The notes: a model not told the origin generated them from the sequence alone. A DNA stretch of 64,000 bases from Rhizobium sp. R634 (GCF_002211305.1 NZ_LOKW01000001.1:806001-870000); one strand, 5' to 3'. Positions 8,390 through 18,725 are shown, counted from the first letter of the stretch. Numbers and translations are program-made.

Positions 8390-9507
8390 CCCGCCGCCTC
8401 CTGCGTGAGCGGTGCCGCGGCGCGGACATGCGTGCCGCCGGAAGCGCCGGCGCCGATCTCGAAACGGCCGCCGAGCAGCGCCAGCCTTTCGCGCATGCCG
8501 GCAATGCCGAGCCGGGCGCCCCTGCCCTGCACTTCAGGATGACGCGCCTCGCCGATGCCCTTGCCGTCGTCGATCACTTCGAGATGGGCCTGGCCCGCGC
8601 CGTCTTCGAAAAGGCGTACGACGAGCCGGCTCGCCTCGGCGTGCTTGACCACATTGGTGATCGCCTCCTGGGCGACGCGGTAGAAGATGATGCCGGTCGA
8701 GGCCGGCCAGCGGTCGGCGCCGGCATCGAGATCGGCGATCACTTCCATGCCGTCGATCGCGTCGAGACGGGTGCGCAGTGCGGCGGCGACGCCGAGATCG
8801 TCGAGTTCGGGCGGGCGAAGATCGGCGATGGCGGCGCGCAGATCGGCGACGGAATGGCGCGCAAGCGCTGCGAGCTGATCGATGTCAGGCTTCAGCGCAT
8901 GCGCCTCGCCGATGCGGGCGGCGAGATCCTGCAGGCGGTAGCTGAGGCCGGCGGCAAGCTGTGCGGCGCCGTCATGCAGATCGAGCGCCACACGCTGCCG
9001 CTCCTGCTCCTGCGCCTGGATCAGCTGCGCGACGAGGGCGGCAAGTTCGCTGCGCTGGCGTTCGAGATCGCCGAGCAGCGCCTGCTTTTCCGCCGCCTGC
9101 CGTTCGAGATTGCAGGCATCGGCGAGCTGGCCCGCCACCACCTCCAGCGTCTGCCGGTCGTCGGCATCGATGGCGCGCGCCTTCGCGCCGGTCAGCGTCA
9201 GGCAAAGAGCGGCGCCCTCCTCTGATGCAAAGAGGATCGCGCCATTGCCGGTCGGCCGGCCGATCGTCAGCTGCGTGCGCGTCTCTCCCTGCGATGCCGG
9301 AAAGCTGAGCGTCGCAAGCGCGGCACCGGCGAAATCGGCAAGCCGTGACAGGACCTCGGGTGCTGCCGTTTCGAAGGCCTCAGCATCGAGCAGGCTGCGC
9401 GTCTCGATGATGAAACGCAGCCGCGCCGCCCGCGCTTCCGCTGCCCGGTAAAGCGCTCTCATCTCCGCCACATCGAGCGAATGCGTCGTATCTATGGTAT
9501 GCTCCAT
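8386..9507 (-). CDS. soluble sensor histidine kinase, GAF-HisKA_3 (NarX/DegS class)
   Basis: A 373-residue kinase without membrane segments. A GAF-like sensory region occupies about residues 30-135; a coiled-coil linker rich in Glu/Gln leads to a HisKA_3 dimerisation helix with phosphoacceptor His178 (RVALDLHDGAAQ). The ATPase domain follows with YRVAQEAITNVVKHA, then DDGKGIG and GIAGMRERLALLGG. It is the first gene of the operon with the NarL-type regulator. The lack of membrane segments implies a cytoplasmic signal, for example redox, a small ligand or a gas. Confidence 0.88.
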   Translation of the reverse strand: MEHTIDTTHSLDVAEMRALYRAAEARAARLRFIIETRSLLDAEAFETAAPEVLSRLADFAGAALATLSFPASQGETRTQLTIGRPTGNGAILFASEEGAALCLTLTGAKARAIDADDRQTLEVVAGQLADACNLERQAAEKQALLGDLERQRSELAALVAQLIQAQEQERQRVALDLHDGAAQLAAGLSYRLQDLAARIGEAHALKPDIDQLAALARHSVADLRAAIADLRPPELDDLGVAAALRTRLDAIDGMEVIADLDAGADRWPASTGIIFYRVAQEAITNVVKHAEASRLVVRLFEDGAGQAHLEVIDDGKGIGEARHPEVQGRGARLGIAGMRERLALLGGRFEIGAGASGGTHVRAAAPLTQEAAG

Positions 9508-9553
9508 GCCCAGCGGGGGCTGTTCCTGAAATCAATGACGCGGGCACGATAGT

Positions 9554-9569
9554 CATTCCGGCGGGAATG
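9554..9569. promoter_or_regulatory. palindrome upstream of the kinase operon
   Basis: CATTCC, a GGCG spacer and GGAATG form a perfect 6-bp inverted repeat about 47 bases upstream of the kinase start at 9507. NarL-family regulators bind short inverted repeats, so this is a candidate autoregulatory site; nothing else supports it. Confidence 0.3.
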
Positions 9570-9700
9570 TCATCTATGCCGTTCGGCAGATCGGATCGAA
9601 GCCACCCGGCAGATGGGGCTGCGGTGCGCCGGCGCTTAACTATCGGTCATGCGGTTGACCGATGCGATGTCGCCCGGGACCGCCACAAAGGAACTCAAAC

Positions 9701-10156
9701 ATGCGTACGATCATTGCTGCCGCCCTTGTCATCGGTTTCGTCCAGGTCCAGTCGGCCAGCGCGGCCGAAACGGCGACCTGCGCGCCGGTGAGCGAAGAAC
9801 AGGTCGCCAAGCTCTTCGACCGCTGGAATGCTTCGCTCGCGACGCTCAATCCCGAGGAGGTCGCCAAGAACTACAGCGCAGATTCCGTGCTGCTGGCGAC
9901 GCTGGCCAACAAGCCGCGCATCACCCAGGAAGAGCGGATCGACTATTTCAAGCACTTCCTGGAAAAGGGCCCCAAGGGCCACATCGACAGCCGCACCATC
10001 AAGACCGGCTGCAACTGGGCGGTCGACACCGGCACCTACACCTTCACCATGAAGGACGGCTCGAAGGTGCCCGCCCGCTATACCTACACCTATGAGTTCA
10101 AGGACGGGAACTGGCTGATCACCTCCCACCACTCCTCGATGATGCCGGAGAAGTAA
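9701..10156 (+). CDS. secreted SgcJ/EcaC-type NTF2-like protein
   Basis: A 151-residue protein with a signal peptide (MRTIIAAALVIGFVQVQSA, cleavage near SASAAE) and one NTF2-like domain of the calcium/calmodulin kinase association type: LFDRWNASLATLNPEEVAKNY and the C-terminal YTYEFKDGNWLITSHHSS. The ATG at 9701 is chosen because the signal peptide starts there. The family (SgcJ/EcaC) is named from oxidoreductase clusters, but no catalytic residues are established, so function is unknown. It is probably exported to the periplasm. A strong hairpin follows its stop codon. Confidence 0.75.
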   Translation: MRTIIAAALVIGFVQVQSASAAETATCAPVSEEQVAKLFDRWNASLATLNPEEVAKNYSADSVLLATLANKPRITQEERIDYFKHFLEKGPKGHIDSRTIKTGCNWAVDTGTYTFTMKDGSKVPARYTYTYEFKDGNWLITSHHSSMMPEK

Positions 10157-10179
10157 AGGTCCGACCGATCCGGCAGGGA

Positions 10180-10206
10180 GATCCCGTGTCCACCCCACAC
10201 GGGATC
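10180..10206 (+). terminator. hairpin terminator after the NTF2-like gene
   Basis: A perfect 10-bp stem (GATCCCGTGT / ACACGGGATC) with a 7-base loop lies 24 bases after the stop codon and is followed by TCTT. This is a probable Rho-independent terminator, though the T-run is short. Confidence 0.65.
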
Positions 10207-10690
10207 TCTTGATTGGTGCCGATGCCTGTCAACAGCGATCGGCGAGGCTGCGTGATATCCCGCCTAGAAGATCGGCGAGAAATGCCCCTCATCCGGCTGC
10301 CGCCACTGACCGGGGTCGAGCCACGGGTCTCGACCCGTCCTTCGGACCCCCGTAAAGGGGCGAAGGGACTATGCCGCAACCTCTCCGTCCCTCGCTAGCG
10401 TCTCGCATGCACATCCCCTCTCCCCGTCAGAACGGCGGTCCGCAGGACGGGTCGAGACCAGCGGCTCGACCCCGGCAAGGGTTAGGGTGAGGGGCAAATT
10501 CGGGGCCGAACCAGACAGCCATGGGCTCGTGCTCCGAGCATCTGCTAGGGTTGAGATGCGGCTGATCCTCGGCACAGGGTCGAGGATGATAAGTTGGATG
10601 CGACACCCGAGAGCTTTGACGGCCGAGCGGGATCGAGTAGCATCCCCGGACAGCGGCAAGACCATCGAAGCGGCCGGCCCGGGAGATGCG
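10207..10690. repeat. gene-free stretch with dispersed repeats
   Basis: No gene is seen here. Around 10290-10350 and 10411-10497 there are mutually related GC-rich elements containing GGTCGAGCC...GGGTCTCGACCCGTCC and CTCTCCCCGTC...GTTAGGGTGAGGGG. The second element recurs in inverted orientation at 30.41-30.56 kb. A CTCGGC hairpin of the ACAAG-loop family lies at 10565-10587. Confidence 0.6.
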
Positions 10691-11242
10691 ATGATGAAGC
10701 ACGGATTCCTGATGTTTACGGTGCTCGCGCTCGGCTCGGCATGGCCGGTGTCCGGCGCCCTCGCCGCGGCGCAACCGATTTTCTGGAGCGCCTTGCGGCC
10801 GGCCGGTCAGGCGAGGGCGACGGTTCCGCTGTCGCCAAAAGCGGTCAGCGGCCCGCAGGGCGAAACCCTGGTCTGGCGCGACGAGGGCCATCCGGTCGAA
10901 CTGACCGGCTTCGTCCTGCCGACCGATCAGGACGGCGATCTCGTCTATGAATTCCTGCTGGTGCCCTGGGCCGGGGCCTGCAGCCACATGCCCACGCCGC
11001 CGCCCAACCAGCTGGTTCGCGTCGTTCCGCAGGAGCCGCTGCATCTCGAAAAAATCTATGAGACCGTCACCGTGACGGGCACGCTGCGGCCCGGCCTCGA
11101 TCAGGCGCAGTTCTTCATGATCGACGGCGTCCGCGTCCTCTCCTACGGATACAGCATGGGCCATGCCGAAGTGGCGAAGGCGACGGCGACGAAGGATCCC
11201 GATCTGCTGTCGCTTTCCCCTTTCGGTGTCGTGCCGCGCTAG
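10691..11242 (+). CDS. DUF3299 exported protein
   Basis: A 183-residue protein with a signal peptide (MMKHGFLMFTVLALGS, cleaved near SGALAA). The mature part matches DUF3299: VELTGFVLPTDQDGDLVYEF, then LLVPWAGACSHMPTPPPNQ and LEKIYETVTVTGTLRPG. The single Cys and HMPTPPPNQ are the most conserved points of this family. DUF3299 proteins are periplasmic and often lie near ABC transporters of the LolD type, but no such neighbour is present here. Two adjacent ATG codons at 10691 and 10694 are both possible starts. Function unknown. Confidence 0.75.
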   Translation: MMKHGFLMFTVLALGSAWPVSGALAAAQPIFWSALRPAGQARATVPLSPKAVSGPQGETLVWRDEGHPVELTGFVLPTDQDGDLVYEFLLVPWAGACSHMPTPPPNQLVRVVPQEPLHLEKIYETVTVTGTLRPGLDQAQFFMIDGVRVLSYGYSMGHAEVAKATATKDPDLLSLSPFGVVPR

Positions 11243-11264
11243 CTTGCGCGAACATCGCCGAGTG

Positions 11265-11288
11265 CGTATATACATAAGAATATATACG
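11265..11288. promoter_or_regulatory. vapBC operator, perfect 8-bp inverted repeat
   Basis: CGTATATA, eight bases, then TATATACG form a perfect inverted repeat 20 bases upstream of the vapB start. AT-rich palindromes in this position are the usual binding sites of VapB/VapBC complexes, so this is the likely autoregulatory operator overlapping the promoter. Confidence 0.7.
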
Positions 11289-11307
11289 AAAATCGCGGAG
11301 GCTTCCC

Positions 11308-11568
11308 ATGCCCCAATATGCGCGCGTGTTTCAATCCGGCAATTCGCAGGCCGTGCGGCTGCCGAAGGAATTCCGCTTCGATGTCGACCAGGTGGAGGTG
11401 ACGCGCGAAGGCGATGCGGTCATTCTGCGGCCGCGCGCCGATCTCGGCATGCGCTGGGCGTCCCTGAGGAGCGCCCTCGAACGCGGCCTCAGCGACGATT
11501 TTCTGGCGCAAGGACGCGAGCAGCCGGAGGATCAGGAGAGGCCGGATCTTCAAGCTCTCTTCAAGTGA
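11308..11568 (+). CDS. vapB: VapB-type antitoxin (AbrB/SpoVT domain)
   Basis: An 86-residue antitoxin. The N-terminal swapped-hairpin DNA-binding domain is clear: ARVFQSGNSQAVRLPKEFRF and VEVTREGDAVILRPR. The acidic C-terminal tail should wrap the toxin. It is preceded by a GGAGG ribosome binding site and by a perfect palindromic operator at 11265-11288. Its stop overlaps the GTG start of the PIN-domain toxin by three bases (GTGA), giving translational coupling. It binds and neutralises VapC and represses the pair. Confidence 0.9.
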   Translation: MPQYARVFQSGNSQAVRLPKEFRFDVDQVEVTREGDAVILRPRADLGMRWASLRSALERGLSDDFLAQGREQPEDQERPDLQALFK

Positions 11569-11981
11569 TCACGCACCTTCTCGATACCAATGCGGTGATC
11601 GCGCTGATCGGCAGGAAATCGGACGCGCTGCTGAAGCGCGTGATCGGCAGCGACGAGGGCTCGATCGGGCTTTCCACCATCGTCATGCACAAGCTCTATT
11701 ACGGCGCCTATAAGAGCGCGAAAATCTCCTACAATCTCGAAACTCTGCGCCTGTTCATGGCGGATTTCCCCGCCATCGGTTTCGAGCGCGAGGATGCGCT
11801 GGCATCGGGAGAGATCCGCGCGGCATTGGCGGCAAAGGGAACGCCGATCGGTCCCTATGACGTGCTGATCGCCGCGCAGGCGAAGACCCGGGGTCTCATT
11901 CTCATCACGAACAATGTCGGGGAGTTCCGGCGCGTGGACGGCCTTGATGTCGAGGATTGGACGGTCTCTATCGATAGCTGA
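11565..11981 (+). CDS. vapC: VapC-type PIN-domain ribonuclease toxin
   Basis: A 138-residue PIN domain starting with GTG at 11565, inside the vapB stop codon. Metal-binding acidic residues are visible: Asp in HLLDTNAVIALI near the start, Glu/Asp around FEREDALASGEIRAAL, Asp in GPYDVLIAAQA, and the C-terminal ITNNVGEFRRVDGLDVEDW with the Asn/Glu/Asp pattern. VapC enzymes cleave tRNA or rRNA when the antitoxin is degraded. All key residues appear intact, so the toxin should be active. On a plasmid the pair may also contribute to segregational stability. Confidence 0.9.
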   Translation: MITHLLDTNAVIALIGRKSDALLKRVIGSDEGSIGLSTIVMHKLYYGAYKSAKISYNLETLRLFMADFPAIGFEREDALASGEIRAALAAKGTPIGPYDVLIAAQAKTRGLILITNNVGEFRRVDGLDVEDWTVSIDS

Positions 11982-12012
11982 GAAGCCGAATCCGCCCAGG
12001 CAGTCAGCCTGT

Positions 12013-12036
12013 CGGGAGAGGAGCGCCCCTCTCCCG
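12013..12036. terminator. bidirectional hairpin between vapC and the SDR gene
   Basis: A perfect 9-bp stem (CGGGAGAGG, loop AGCGCC, CCTCTCCCG) sits between the convergent vapC and SDR genes. It is placed to stop transcription from both sides; no long T-run is present. Confidence 0.6.
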
Positions 12037-12051
12037 CCATACGGCCTTGTG

Positions 12052-12777
12052 TCAGATGTCGAAAGAACTCGGCAAGATCACCACGTCGCGGATCGTCACG
12101 TTGCGCGGCCGGGTCAGCATGAAGAGCACGGCTTCCGCGACGTCGCGCGGTTCGATCAGCGCGCCCGCCTCTTTTGCCTTGCGCAGGTTCTCCTCCGGCC
12201 AGTCTTTCAGCAGCGCGCTGCTGACCGGACCCGGCGAGACGGAGCCGACGCGGATGCCGTTCTTCAGGAGCTGCCGCCGCATGGTCTGGACGAAGCAGTG
12301 CATCGCCCACTTCGAAGGCGAATAGACCGGCTCCCATGGAACCGCGGCTTGGCCCGCGACCGAACTGGTGACGATGATATCTCCCGTCCCTCTCTTGATC
12401 ATGTGGGGCATGACCGTGCGGACGTTCTTGATGACCACGTTGACGTTCAGATTGAGCATGCGGTCGATCGCGTCGAGGTTCGCTTCCACCAGATCCCCGC
12501 CGATATAGGTGCCGGCATTGGCGTGGAAGATGTCGAGCTGACCGACCTTCGAGAGAATGCCGTCGAGCAGGCCGGCGCAATCCTCGGGGTTGAGAAGGTC
12601 GAGCGGCAGCGCGATCGCCTTCTCGCCCAGCCTGCCGCTGGCCGCACCCAGCGCCGCCTCGTCCCGATCTATCATCACGACCGTACCGCCCGCCGCAATG
12701 ACCGCCTCGGTCGTCGCCAATCCAATGCCCGAGGCAGCTCCGGTGATGGCCGCGACTTTACCTTGCAAACCGTTCAT
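12052..12777 (-). CDS. ribitol 2-dehydrogenase-like SDR
   Basis: A 241-residue classical short-chain dehydrogenase. The cofactor motif TGAASGIG is near residue 12, DIFHANAG near 85, the catalytic Ser in VTSSVAG, and YSPSK supplies Tyr and Lys. Residues such as LDIFHANAGTYIGGDL, SPGPVSSALLKDWP and the ending NVTIRDVVILP closely follow the pattern I know from Klebsiella ribitol dehydrogenase (RbtD), which oxidises ribitol to ribulose with NAD. The ATG at 12777 follows a GGAGGA site. It stands alone, without a ribulokinase or polyol transporter beside it, so the physiological substrate could be another polyol. Confidence 0.75.
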   Translation of the reverse strand: MNGLQGKVAAITGAASGIGLATTEAVIAAGGTVVMIDRDEAALGAASGRLGEKAIALPLDLLNPEDCAGLLDGILSKVGQLDIFHANAGTYIGGDLVEANLDAIDRMLNLNVNVVIKNVRTVMPHMIKRGTGDIIVTSSVAGQAAVPWEPVYSPSKWAMHCFVQTMRRQLLKNGIRVGSVSPGPVSSALLKDWPEENLRKAKEAGALIEPRDVAEAVLFMLTRPRNVTIRDVVILPSSFDI

Positions 12778-12783
12778 ATCCAC

Positions 12784-13843
12784 TCCTCCAAATGTGTCGA
12801 TCTTCTATCGCATGCGAGGTCCGCCATGGCTAGAAGTTCGCGGCGTGGCGGGGATGGTCCGAGCGTCGAGGCGTGTGTGAGGCGGTGGCTCGCAAGCGAT
12901 TCAGGAGGAATGGCTTGGTTACCCCCTTCCGTCATACTCGGGCTTGTCCCGAGTATCTGCTCCGGTCGATAGGGCAGGAGATCCTCGGCACAAGGCCGAG
13001 CGATGACGCCGAGTGAAAATGAGACGGCTGCGGAGAGAATGGGCGGGAGGCCAACCCCACACTCCTCACCAGTCACTCGTAAACTGGTTATTGAGGTCGG
13101 ATGCACCACCTCTCCTCCGTCATTCCTGTGCTTGTCACAGGAATCCAGCCACCGCGCGTCGGCGCGGTGAATGACTCTCCTGAAGGCAAGGGAGTCTCTT
13201 GCGCCCAAGGACTTGGGCGCGCTGGATCCCTGTGACGAGCACAGGGATGAGGGAGGAGAGGTAGTGCCTGCCCATTTAAGAATAACGCGCGTTGAGGACT
13301 AGATGGTTGGGCGGTAGCGTCGGGACGCTTTGGCGCGGGAGAGATGGCTGCCTCCTCTTCCGTCATACTCGGGCTTGTCCCGAGTATCTGCCTCCGGTCG
13401 ATAGGGCAGCAGATCCTCGGCACAAGGCCGAGGATGCCGCCGAGTGAAAATGAGACGCTAGTGAAAATGAAACGGCTGCGGAAAAGTGGCCGGAGGCCAA
13501 CCCCACACTCCTCACCAGTCACTCGGAAGCTGGTTATTGAGGTCGGAAGCACCACCTCTCCTCCGTCATTCCTGTGCTTGTCACAGGAATCCAGCCACCG
13601 CGCATCCGCGCGGTGAATGACCCTTTTGAAAACAAGGGAGTTTCCTGCGCCCAAGGACTTGGGCGCGCTGGATCCCCGTGACGAGCACAGGGATGAGGGA
13701 AGGAGAGGTGGTGCCCGCGCCCGATCAACCATCAGGCGCGTAGAGAATTGAAAGGCCGAGCGGTCGTAGCCCACCCCGGGGGATTCGCATAAAAAAACCC
13801 GGGCGCGGCCGAAGCCGCGCCCGGGCAAAACTCACTGAACCGA
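12784..13843. repeat. 1-kb gene-free block, tandemly duplicated palindromic repeats
   Basis: No gene is visible. The block is an imperfect tandem duplication: the unit beginning TACTCGGGCTTGTCCCGAG at about 12934 recurs at about 13365 (offset 431), and the unit around CATTCCTGTGCTTGTCACAG at about 13121 recurs at about 13567 (offset 446). The extra spacing comes from a short GTGAAAATGA-type repeat near 13444-13470. Each unit contains several 9-bp-arm hairpins with a CTTGT or ACAAG/ACGAG loop, and GCGCGG stems. All are typical non-coding palindromic repeats. Confidence 0.8.
13790..13827 (-). terminator. Rho-independent terminator of katG
   Basis: Read on the minus strand, a long GC stem (GCCCGGGCGCGGC / GCCGCGCCCGGG) with a short loop is followed by seven T. 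It lies 17 bases after the katG stop and is the strongest terminator in the window. Confidence 0.9.
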
Positions 13844-16111
<2,268 letters not shown>

Positions 16112-16161
16112 TCATATCGGAAGCGTTCAATAATTTTAAGTTGGATTTACTGATTGCTGCG

Positions 16162-16176
16162 ATAAGCTGGGCTTAT
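16162..16176. promoter_or_regulatory. inverted repeat at the oxyR start, katG-oxyR control region
   Basis: ATAAGC-TGG-GCTTAT is a perfect inverted repeat that overlaps the first two bases of the oxyR start codon, at the oxyR end of the 144-base divergent region. It is placed to mediate OxyR autoregulation. The surrounding AT-rich stretch (16124-16160) probably carries both promoters. Confidence 0.4.
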
Positions 16177-17089
16177 GAAAAATCTTACCCTGAAACAGCT
16201 GCGTTATTTTGAAGCTTTGGCAAGGGACGGCCGATTTCGCCGTGCCGCCGATGCCTGCGCCATTTCCCAGCCGGCGCTCTCCATGCAGATCAAAGAACTT
16301 GAGCAGGAGTTGGGCAGCGAGCTCTTCGAGCGCAGCGCCCGCGAGGTGAAGCTCACCCCCTTCGGCCAGACCTTTGCGCTGCGCGTCCGCGATATCCTGC
16401 GCGCCGTCGATGAACTCGGCGAGTTTGCCCGCGCCTCGCGCGACAGTTTCCTGACGCGCCTGCGCATCGGCATCATCCCGACGATCGCGCCCTATCTGTT
16501 GCCGGCGATTATAAACGATCTCAACAAAAGCTTCGCGGGGATTCAGATCGAGGTGCGCGAGACGCAAACGGGCAAGCTGGTCCAGGAGCTGGCGCAGGGC
16601 CAGCTCGATATGGCGATCGTCGCGCTGCCCGTGTCGGAACCCTCGCTGACCGAGCTCGAACTGTTCAAGGAGGAGTTCGTGCTGGTGCGGCGGCACGAGG
16701 ACGGCGGCAAACCGGTGCCCGAGCGCGAGGCGCTGCGCGAAATGCGGCTGCTGCTGCTCGAAGAGGGCCACTGCTTTCGCGATCAGGCCCTGTCCTTCTG
16801 CAAGGTCGGGCCCGCCCGCCCGCGTGAGATCATGGAAGGCAGCTCGCTCTCCACCCTCGTCCAGATGGTCGGCGCCGGCATCGGCGTCACCCTGATCCCG
16901 GAGATGGCCGTTCCCGTCGAAACCCGCTCGGCCCATGTCTCGATCTCCCGCTTCCCCTCTCCGCAACCCTCGCGAACCATCGGCATGGTCTGGCGCAATT
17001 CCACGCCGCTGGCCAAGCAGCTGCAGGAGGTCGCCGAGGCGGTCCGCCGCTCGGCGGAGGCGATGCGAGGGCAGTATGCCGGGGGGTGA
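16175..17089 (+). CDS. oxyR: hydrogen-peroxide-responsive LysR regulator OxyR
   Basis: A 304-residue LysR protein. The helix-turn-helix opens LTLKQLRYFEALARDGRFRRAA and continues ACAISQPALSMQIKELEQELG. In the effector domain the two peroxide-sensing Cys of OxyR are not both obvious: one is in LLEEGHCFRDQALSFCKVG, which supplies two Cys eight residues apart, matching the GHCxxxxxxxxC pattern of OxyR. Together with the divergent katG this makes the assignment firm. It should sense H2O2 through a disulphide and activate katG. Confidence 0.93.
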   Translation: MKNLTLKQLRYFEALARDGRFRRAADACAISQPALSMQIKELEQELGSELFERSAREVKLTPFGQTFALRVRDILRAVDELGEFARASRDSFLTRLRIGIIPTIAPYLLPAIINDLNKSFAGIQIEVRETQTGKLVQELAQGQLDMAIVALPVSEPSLTELELFKEEFVLVRRHEDGGKPVPEREALREMRLLLLEEGHCFRDQALSFCKVGPARPREIMEGSSLSTLVQMVGAGIGVTLIPEMAVPVETRSAHVSISRFPSPQPSRTIGMVWRNSTPLAKQLQEVAEAVRRSAEAMRGQYAGG

Positions 17090-17110
17090 TGGATAGGTTG
17101 CTGGTGGGTG

Positions 17111-17296
17111 CCCAGACCCCTCCCCAACCCCTCCCCACAAGGGGGAGGGACTAACATGCCGCACCGTTTCACGTAGCCTCCACCATACCAATCGGCTGAA
17201 CGGTCGCAGCGAATAAGGCCTCTCCGTCTGGTCTCCACCGAGGCCGCAGGTTAAGCCCCTCCCCCTTGTGGGGAGGGGTTGGGGCGGGGTCTTGGG
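17111..17296. repeat. long inverted repeat in the oxyR-tadG gap
   Basis: A GC-rich element at about 17111-17152 (CCTCCCCAACCCCTCC then CACAAGGGGGAGGG) is repeated in reverse complement at about 17255-17296 (CCCCTCCCCCTTGTGG then GGAGGGGTTGGGG). The arms are about 40 bp, nearly identical, and flank about 100 bases of unremarkable sequence. They may act as a bidirectional terminator between the convergent oxyR and TadG-like genes. Confidence 0.75.
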
Positions 17297-17318
17297 CCGC
17301 AACGAGCCGCCTCGGCAA

Positions 17319-18725
17319 TTACTGCGTCAGCCGCAACGTATCCCCGCGAATGGCCGCCGCGATCGTCTGGTAGACCGTCTTGATCGTCGCCGGCGATGCG
17401 GTGAAGAAATGTGCGGTGTTGGTGGCGCAGTTGCGGATGTTCACCACGTCGGCATCGGCGCTGTAGGAAAGCGTATAGATTTCGATGCCGCTCTTCTTGA
17501 TCGCCGTGCATGCGGTCAGCATCGCCGAGGTGGCGAAGGTGTTGCAGGCCGAGGATTGGGTTTGCGAGCAGATCCAGTCGAACTTGTCGTTCGGGTTATA
17601 TTTCGTGTTCATTTCGCCATCGGTCATGAACACCATGACCTTGTGCACGGAATCGGAGACCGGCGCGGGCGAGGATTGGTCTCCCCACACACCCTGCCAT
17701 TTCGGCGACAGCGTGTACCATCCGGCGACCACGCCCGCATCCAGCCGGGTGGAGCCTTCGGAGGTCAGGCTGGCGACGGCCTTTTTCAGATAGGCGAAGT
17801 CCCCGGTCAGCGGCGTGACCGGGGGCGGGCAGAAGCTCGTTCCCGATTTCGGATTGGCGTCCATGGCGACGAAGGCGGCGGTCTCGGGCGATGCGTCGCT
17901 CATGCCGTAATCGCCGATCGCGCCGTCATCGCGGACCTCGACATCGGCGCGCGGCTCGATGCAGCCCATCCAGTAATAATTCTTGGTGGTGGACATGACG
18001 GGCGTGACGCCGTCGATCCAGTAGGAGAGCTTGTAGCTGGAGCTATAGACGGATTGGGGATCGGTCCAGCGTTTGGGAACGGCGGCCGCGCCATTATAGG
18101 ATTTGAGCCAGCCGGTGTTGGCGAGGCCGAAATTGACGCGGCTGGAAAAGGGCACGATCGAGATCTTGGTCTTGTCGACCAGCGACGAATTGGACGAGAA
18201 GGCCTGGAGAAAGCCTGCGACCGCGGTCTGCATCGGCGTGAAGCGGTTCTCCTCGATCATCGAGCTCGACACGTCGAGAACGAGCGCGATCTCCAGCTGC
18301 TTCACCCCCGGCAGGGCCGCGCAGGAGCGGATGCCGATCGGGACGGACTGGATATTGGCGAGTTTCATGAAGGTGGTGGGCACGGCGTCCGTGACGTCGA
18401 CACAGAGTTCCGACTCGTCGCTTGCCACCTCGGGCTTGCCGGCGAAGGCGGTTTCGAACTCGCCGTTGGCCGAGAGGAAGGCGTTGATGGTCTTGGAGAT
18501 CTTCGCCTCCGGCATGCCGGACGTGTATTTCGCGGCCGCCGCGAGCACCGCCGAGTCCGCGGCCGATTGCAGCTCCGTCCTGCTGTTATAGGCCCTGATG
18601 TAATCGATCGATGCGCCGACCGCGAGAAGCATGGGCACGGCGGCCAGGATGACGATGATGGCGACGGCGCCGTCGCGATTTTCGATCAGGCGGGAAAGCA
18701 GGGGCAAGCGAGGGGACATGGGCAT
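17319..18725 (-). CDS. TadG-like pilus-assembly/vWA protein
   Basis: A 468-residue protein. An N-terminal segment reading RDGAVAIIVILAAVPMLL with a following helix is the TadE/TadG pilin-like anchor that keeps the protein in the membrane. A von Willebrand A domain starts at ALVLDVSSSM (the MIDAS DxSxS motif) and contains VMVFMTDGEMN as the second metal segment; it ends IEIYTLSYSADADVVNIRNCA. Such proteins usually belong to tight-adherence (Flp pilus) operons, but no other tad gene is nearby, so it stands alone. It is likely an envelope-attached adhesion or assembly factor. Confidence 0.8.
   Translation of the reverse strand: MPMSPRLPLLSRLIENRDGAVAIIVILAAVPMLLAVGASIDYIRAYNSRTELQSAADSAVLAAAAKYTSGMPEAKISKTINAFLSANGEFETAFAGKPEVASDESELCVDVTDAVPTTFMKLANIQSVPIGIRSCAALPGVKQLEIALVLDVSSSMIEENRFTPMQTAVAGFLQAFSSNSSLVDKTKISIVPFSSRVNFGLANTGWLKSYNGAAAVPKRWTDPQSVYSSSYKLSYWIDGVTPVMSTTKNYYWMGCIEPRADVEVRDDGAIGDYGMSDASPETAAFVAMDANPKSGTSFCPPPVTPLTGDFAYLKKAVASLTSEGSTRLDAGVVAGWYTLSPKWQGVWGDQSSPAPVSDSVHKVMVFMTDGEMNTKYNPNDKFDWICSQTQSSACNTFATSAMLTACTAIKKSGIEIYTLSYSADADVVNIRNCATNTAHFFTASPATIKTVYQTIAAAIRGDTLRLTQ

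Noticed and set aside
12784..13843. CRISPR array
   Set aside because: The repeats are palindromic, irregularly spaced and part of a duplication; there are no unique spacers of constant length and no cas genes.
16175..17089. OxyR could be a generic LysR (CbbR or CysB type)
   Set aside because: Divergent katG and the paired Cys spaced as in GHC...C support OxyR.
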